Source: Rhizophagus clarus (Eukaryota; Glomeromycota; Glomeromycetes; Glomerales; Glomeraceae). From it: DNA of 64,000 nt. Positions 62,002 to 64,000 of this stretch are shown piece by piece. The DNA lies in contig BLAL01000196.1 in the NCBI GenBank assembly GCA_015698045.1, forward strand, positions 620,001 through 684,000, written 5' to 3'. Position numbers and translations under genes: made by a program. Each line of letters begins with the position of its first letter. Position 1 is the stretch's first letter. The notes under the pieces are model-generated. The model was not told where the DNA came from and ran no database searches. It was given only the letters and a program-made list of their open reading frames with translations.

Positions 62002-63062
62002 ATGCCGTAACGTCGTCGAAATATTGAAATGTCGCAATGTCGAAATATCGGAATGTCTTATGTCTTATGTCGAAATGTCGAAATGTTGTAATGCCGTAAC
62101 GACCTAAATCGTAATAAAAAAAATTCGCTAAGTCGTATTGTCGAAATGTCGCAAATGTCGCAAATGTCAGTGTCGTAATGCCATAATGTCGTAATGTCGT
62201 AATGTCGTAATGTTGTAATGTCACAATGCCGCAATGCCGTAACGACGTAAATCGTAATAAAAAAACTCGCTAAGTCGTATTGTCGAAATGTCGCAAATGC
62301 CAATGTCGTAATGTCGCAAATGTCGCAAATGTCGTAATGTCGTAATGCTGTAATGTCGAAATGTTGCAAATGCCAGTGTCGTAATGTCGCAAATGCCGTA
62401 ATGTCGCAATGTTGCAATGTCGTAACAACGTAAATCGTAATAAAAAAATCGCAATAGTGGCGTAACGTCGTAATGTCGTAATGTCGCAATGCCGTAATGT
62501 CGCAATGTTGTAATGTCGTAACGACGTAAAATCGTAATAAAAAAATCGCCAAGTCGTAATGTCGTAATGTTGTAATGTCGCAATGCCGTAATGTCGCAAT
62601 GTTGCAATGTCGTAACGACGTAAATCGTAATAAAAAAATCGCCAATTCGTAATGTCGTAATGTTGTAATGTCGCAATGCTGTAATGTCGCAATGTTGCAA
62701 TGTCGTAACGACGTAAATCGTAATAAAAAAATCGCCAAGTCGTAATGTCGTAATGTTGTAATGTCGCAATGCTGTAATGTCGCAATGTTGCAATGTCGTA
62801 ACGACGTAAATCGTAATAAAAAAATCGCCAAGTCGTATTGTCGAAATGTTGCAAATGCCAGTGTCGTAATGTCGCAAATGTCGTAATGTCGAATGTCGCA
62901 AATGTCGAAATATCGTAATGTCTTATGTCGAAATGTCGAAATGTCAAAATGCCGTAACGACCTAAATCGTAATAAAAATCGCAAAATGCCGTAACGTCGT
63001 CGAAATGTCGAAATGTCGCAAATGCCGTAATGTCGCAATGTCACAATGTCAAAGTGTTGTAA
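62002..63062. repeat. GTCGTAATG-type minisatellite with 93-bp higher-order units
   Basis: About 1.06 kb made of 9-base units (AATGTCGTA, AATGTCGCA, AATGCCGTA and variants). They are organised into higher-order units carrying GTAACGACGTAAATCGTAAT and AAAAAAATCGCCAAGTCG. Three consecutive higher-order units near 62610, 62703 and 62796 are spaced about 93 bases. Because 9 and 93 are multiples of three, all three minus-strand frames are open for 220-330 codons; these are judged non-coding. Confidence 0.9.
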
Positions 63063-64000
63063 TATCTTAATGATATCTTAATGTCATAACTTGTAATGCC
63101 GTAAATGCGACTATAGCTTGACTGTTATTATCGGATTGAATTGTAAAACCGATCTTAATTCAATACCAATCAACTTTTCTACAAAAAAAATTTAATTACA
63201 AAATTATATTCCGCTAATTAATTAATATTACTACGTACTGTACACACATCAACATTATTTCATTTCTCAATATTAAAAACATTTTACTTTACAAAAATTG
63301 TAAGAAAGCAAATAATATAAAAATATACATAACATGACAGAATCGTGTTGAATACAACTACGACACTCACAAACATAGCAAAATTGTCAAATTGTCAAAA
63401 AATTGGCGTAATTTGCATTACAGAATTACGGAATTACGGAATTGCGGAAATTACGGAATTATGGCATTATGGCAAGATTGCGGCTTATCTGTTAATAACA
63501 ACATTAGCATTACGACATTTTTTGAAGGCGTAGTATCAGTTAAGATCGAGGATGACGTAATATACTTCCGTAATACAATAATTAATTACGCCTCATGTAT
63601 ATAGATCAAATATACATTAAAAGATCATTTTTCAAATTTCAGTTTAAAACAATTAAAATTATTTCATTCATTGTTGTTCTTTAAAAAAAGATTAAGATAA
63701 TACAGTAAATAATTTTTATAATGCGGGCCGAATATAATGAAATTAAGCCGATCATTACTGTATCCGCGCCACAAAATATTTATTCTTTCTCATTTTTCAC
63801 CTTTTACGCCATGACCATATTTGATAAGGATATACATAATAAAAAATGCATCATTTGCAGTGTATAATATCTTTCAAATGCTGTTTGCCTATTTACTGGC
63901 TTATACTTGCATTGATGATTATTATTAAATTCATTCTACAGCCCGTCAAATGAAAGTCATACGGCTACTTATACTTGTTGTACACATATTTTTTTTTTTT
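63063..64000. other. Right-end intergenic region
   Basis: No gene supported. A short run of GGAATTACGGAATTACGG-like repeats lies at about 63420-63470. The remainder is AT-rich and featureless up to the poly(T) at the window edge. Confidence 0.5.

Noticed and set aside
62058..63044. Three overlapping minus-strand frames of 225-328 codons
   Set aside because: All three frames are open because the repeat units are 9 and 93 bases. Composition follows the repeat rather than codon usage.

Overview
The window is very AT-rich eukaryotic nuclear DNA with short GT-AG introns. It most likely comes from an arbuscular mycorrhizal fungus (Glomeromycotina, Rhizophagus irregularis or a close relative). The reasons are several lineage-typical protein kinases (a Cys-rich N-terminus, an EWIPYxxF linker, a GGFxxVY P-loop, and a C-terminal tail like HPxAxYTSRLLNFxxLPEP), a LINE with a C-terminal RNase H, abundant foldback repeats, and long AT-rich intergenic stretches. 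The species is inferred from family knowledge; no database search was possible.

Layout. 0.9-20.9 kb: a direct tandem array of three large Cys-module kinases. Copy 1 is 920-4100, copy 2 is 8867-12727, and copy 3 (16533-19598) is a pseudogene with many frameshifts. Each is followed 0.5-0.8 kb downstream by a decayed kinase fragment, so the duplicated block was about 7.8 kb. 20.87-26.59 kb: a 5'-truncated, minus-strand LINE with an exact 19-bp target-site duplication, inserted in the third kinase fragment. 27.5-29.85 kb: a minisatellite whose 36-bp unit is itself a hairpin. 30.7-31.65 kb: more kinase debris. 32.0-34.4 kb: a minus-strand kinase with a different Cys-rich N-terminus.

36.9-47.3 kb is a conserved housekeeping block: ALG8 glucosyltransferase (minus, 11 exons, one apparently a U12-type AT-AC intron), an SCT1/GPT2-type glycerol-3-phosphate acyltransferase (minus, 9 exons) and a DPP8/9-like S9B dipeptidyl peptidase (plus, 10 exons). 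The last two are head to head. A 148-bp hAT-type MITE with an 8-bp duplication lies nearby at 35.3 kb.

50.9-57.8 kb holds a divergently transcribed pair, duplicated in tandem. Each pair has a multi-pass membrane protein on the minus strand and a membrane-anchored protein with a large non-cytosolic-looking domain on the plus strand. The right-hand pair looks intact and the left-hand pair is broken. 58.0-59.8 kb contains several foldback elements. 60.3-62.0 kb is a further short kinase, whose 3' end runs into a GTCGTAATG-type minisatellite (62.0-63.06 kb).

No rRNA, tRNA, CRISPR or prokaryotic features were seen. Exon-intron models were built by hand: splice phases were checked for arithmetic consistency, and conserved protein motifs were used to choose between splice sites.
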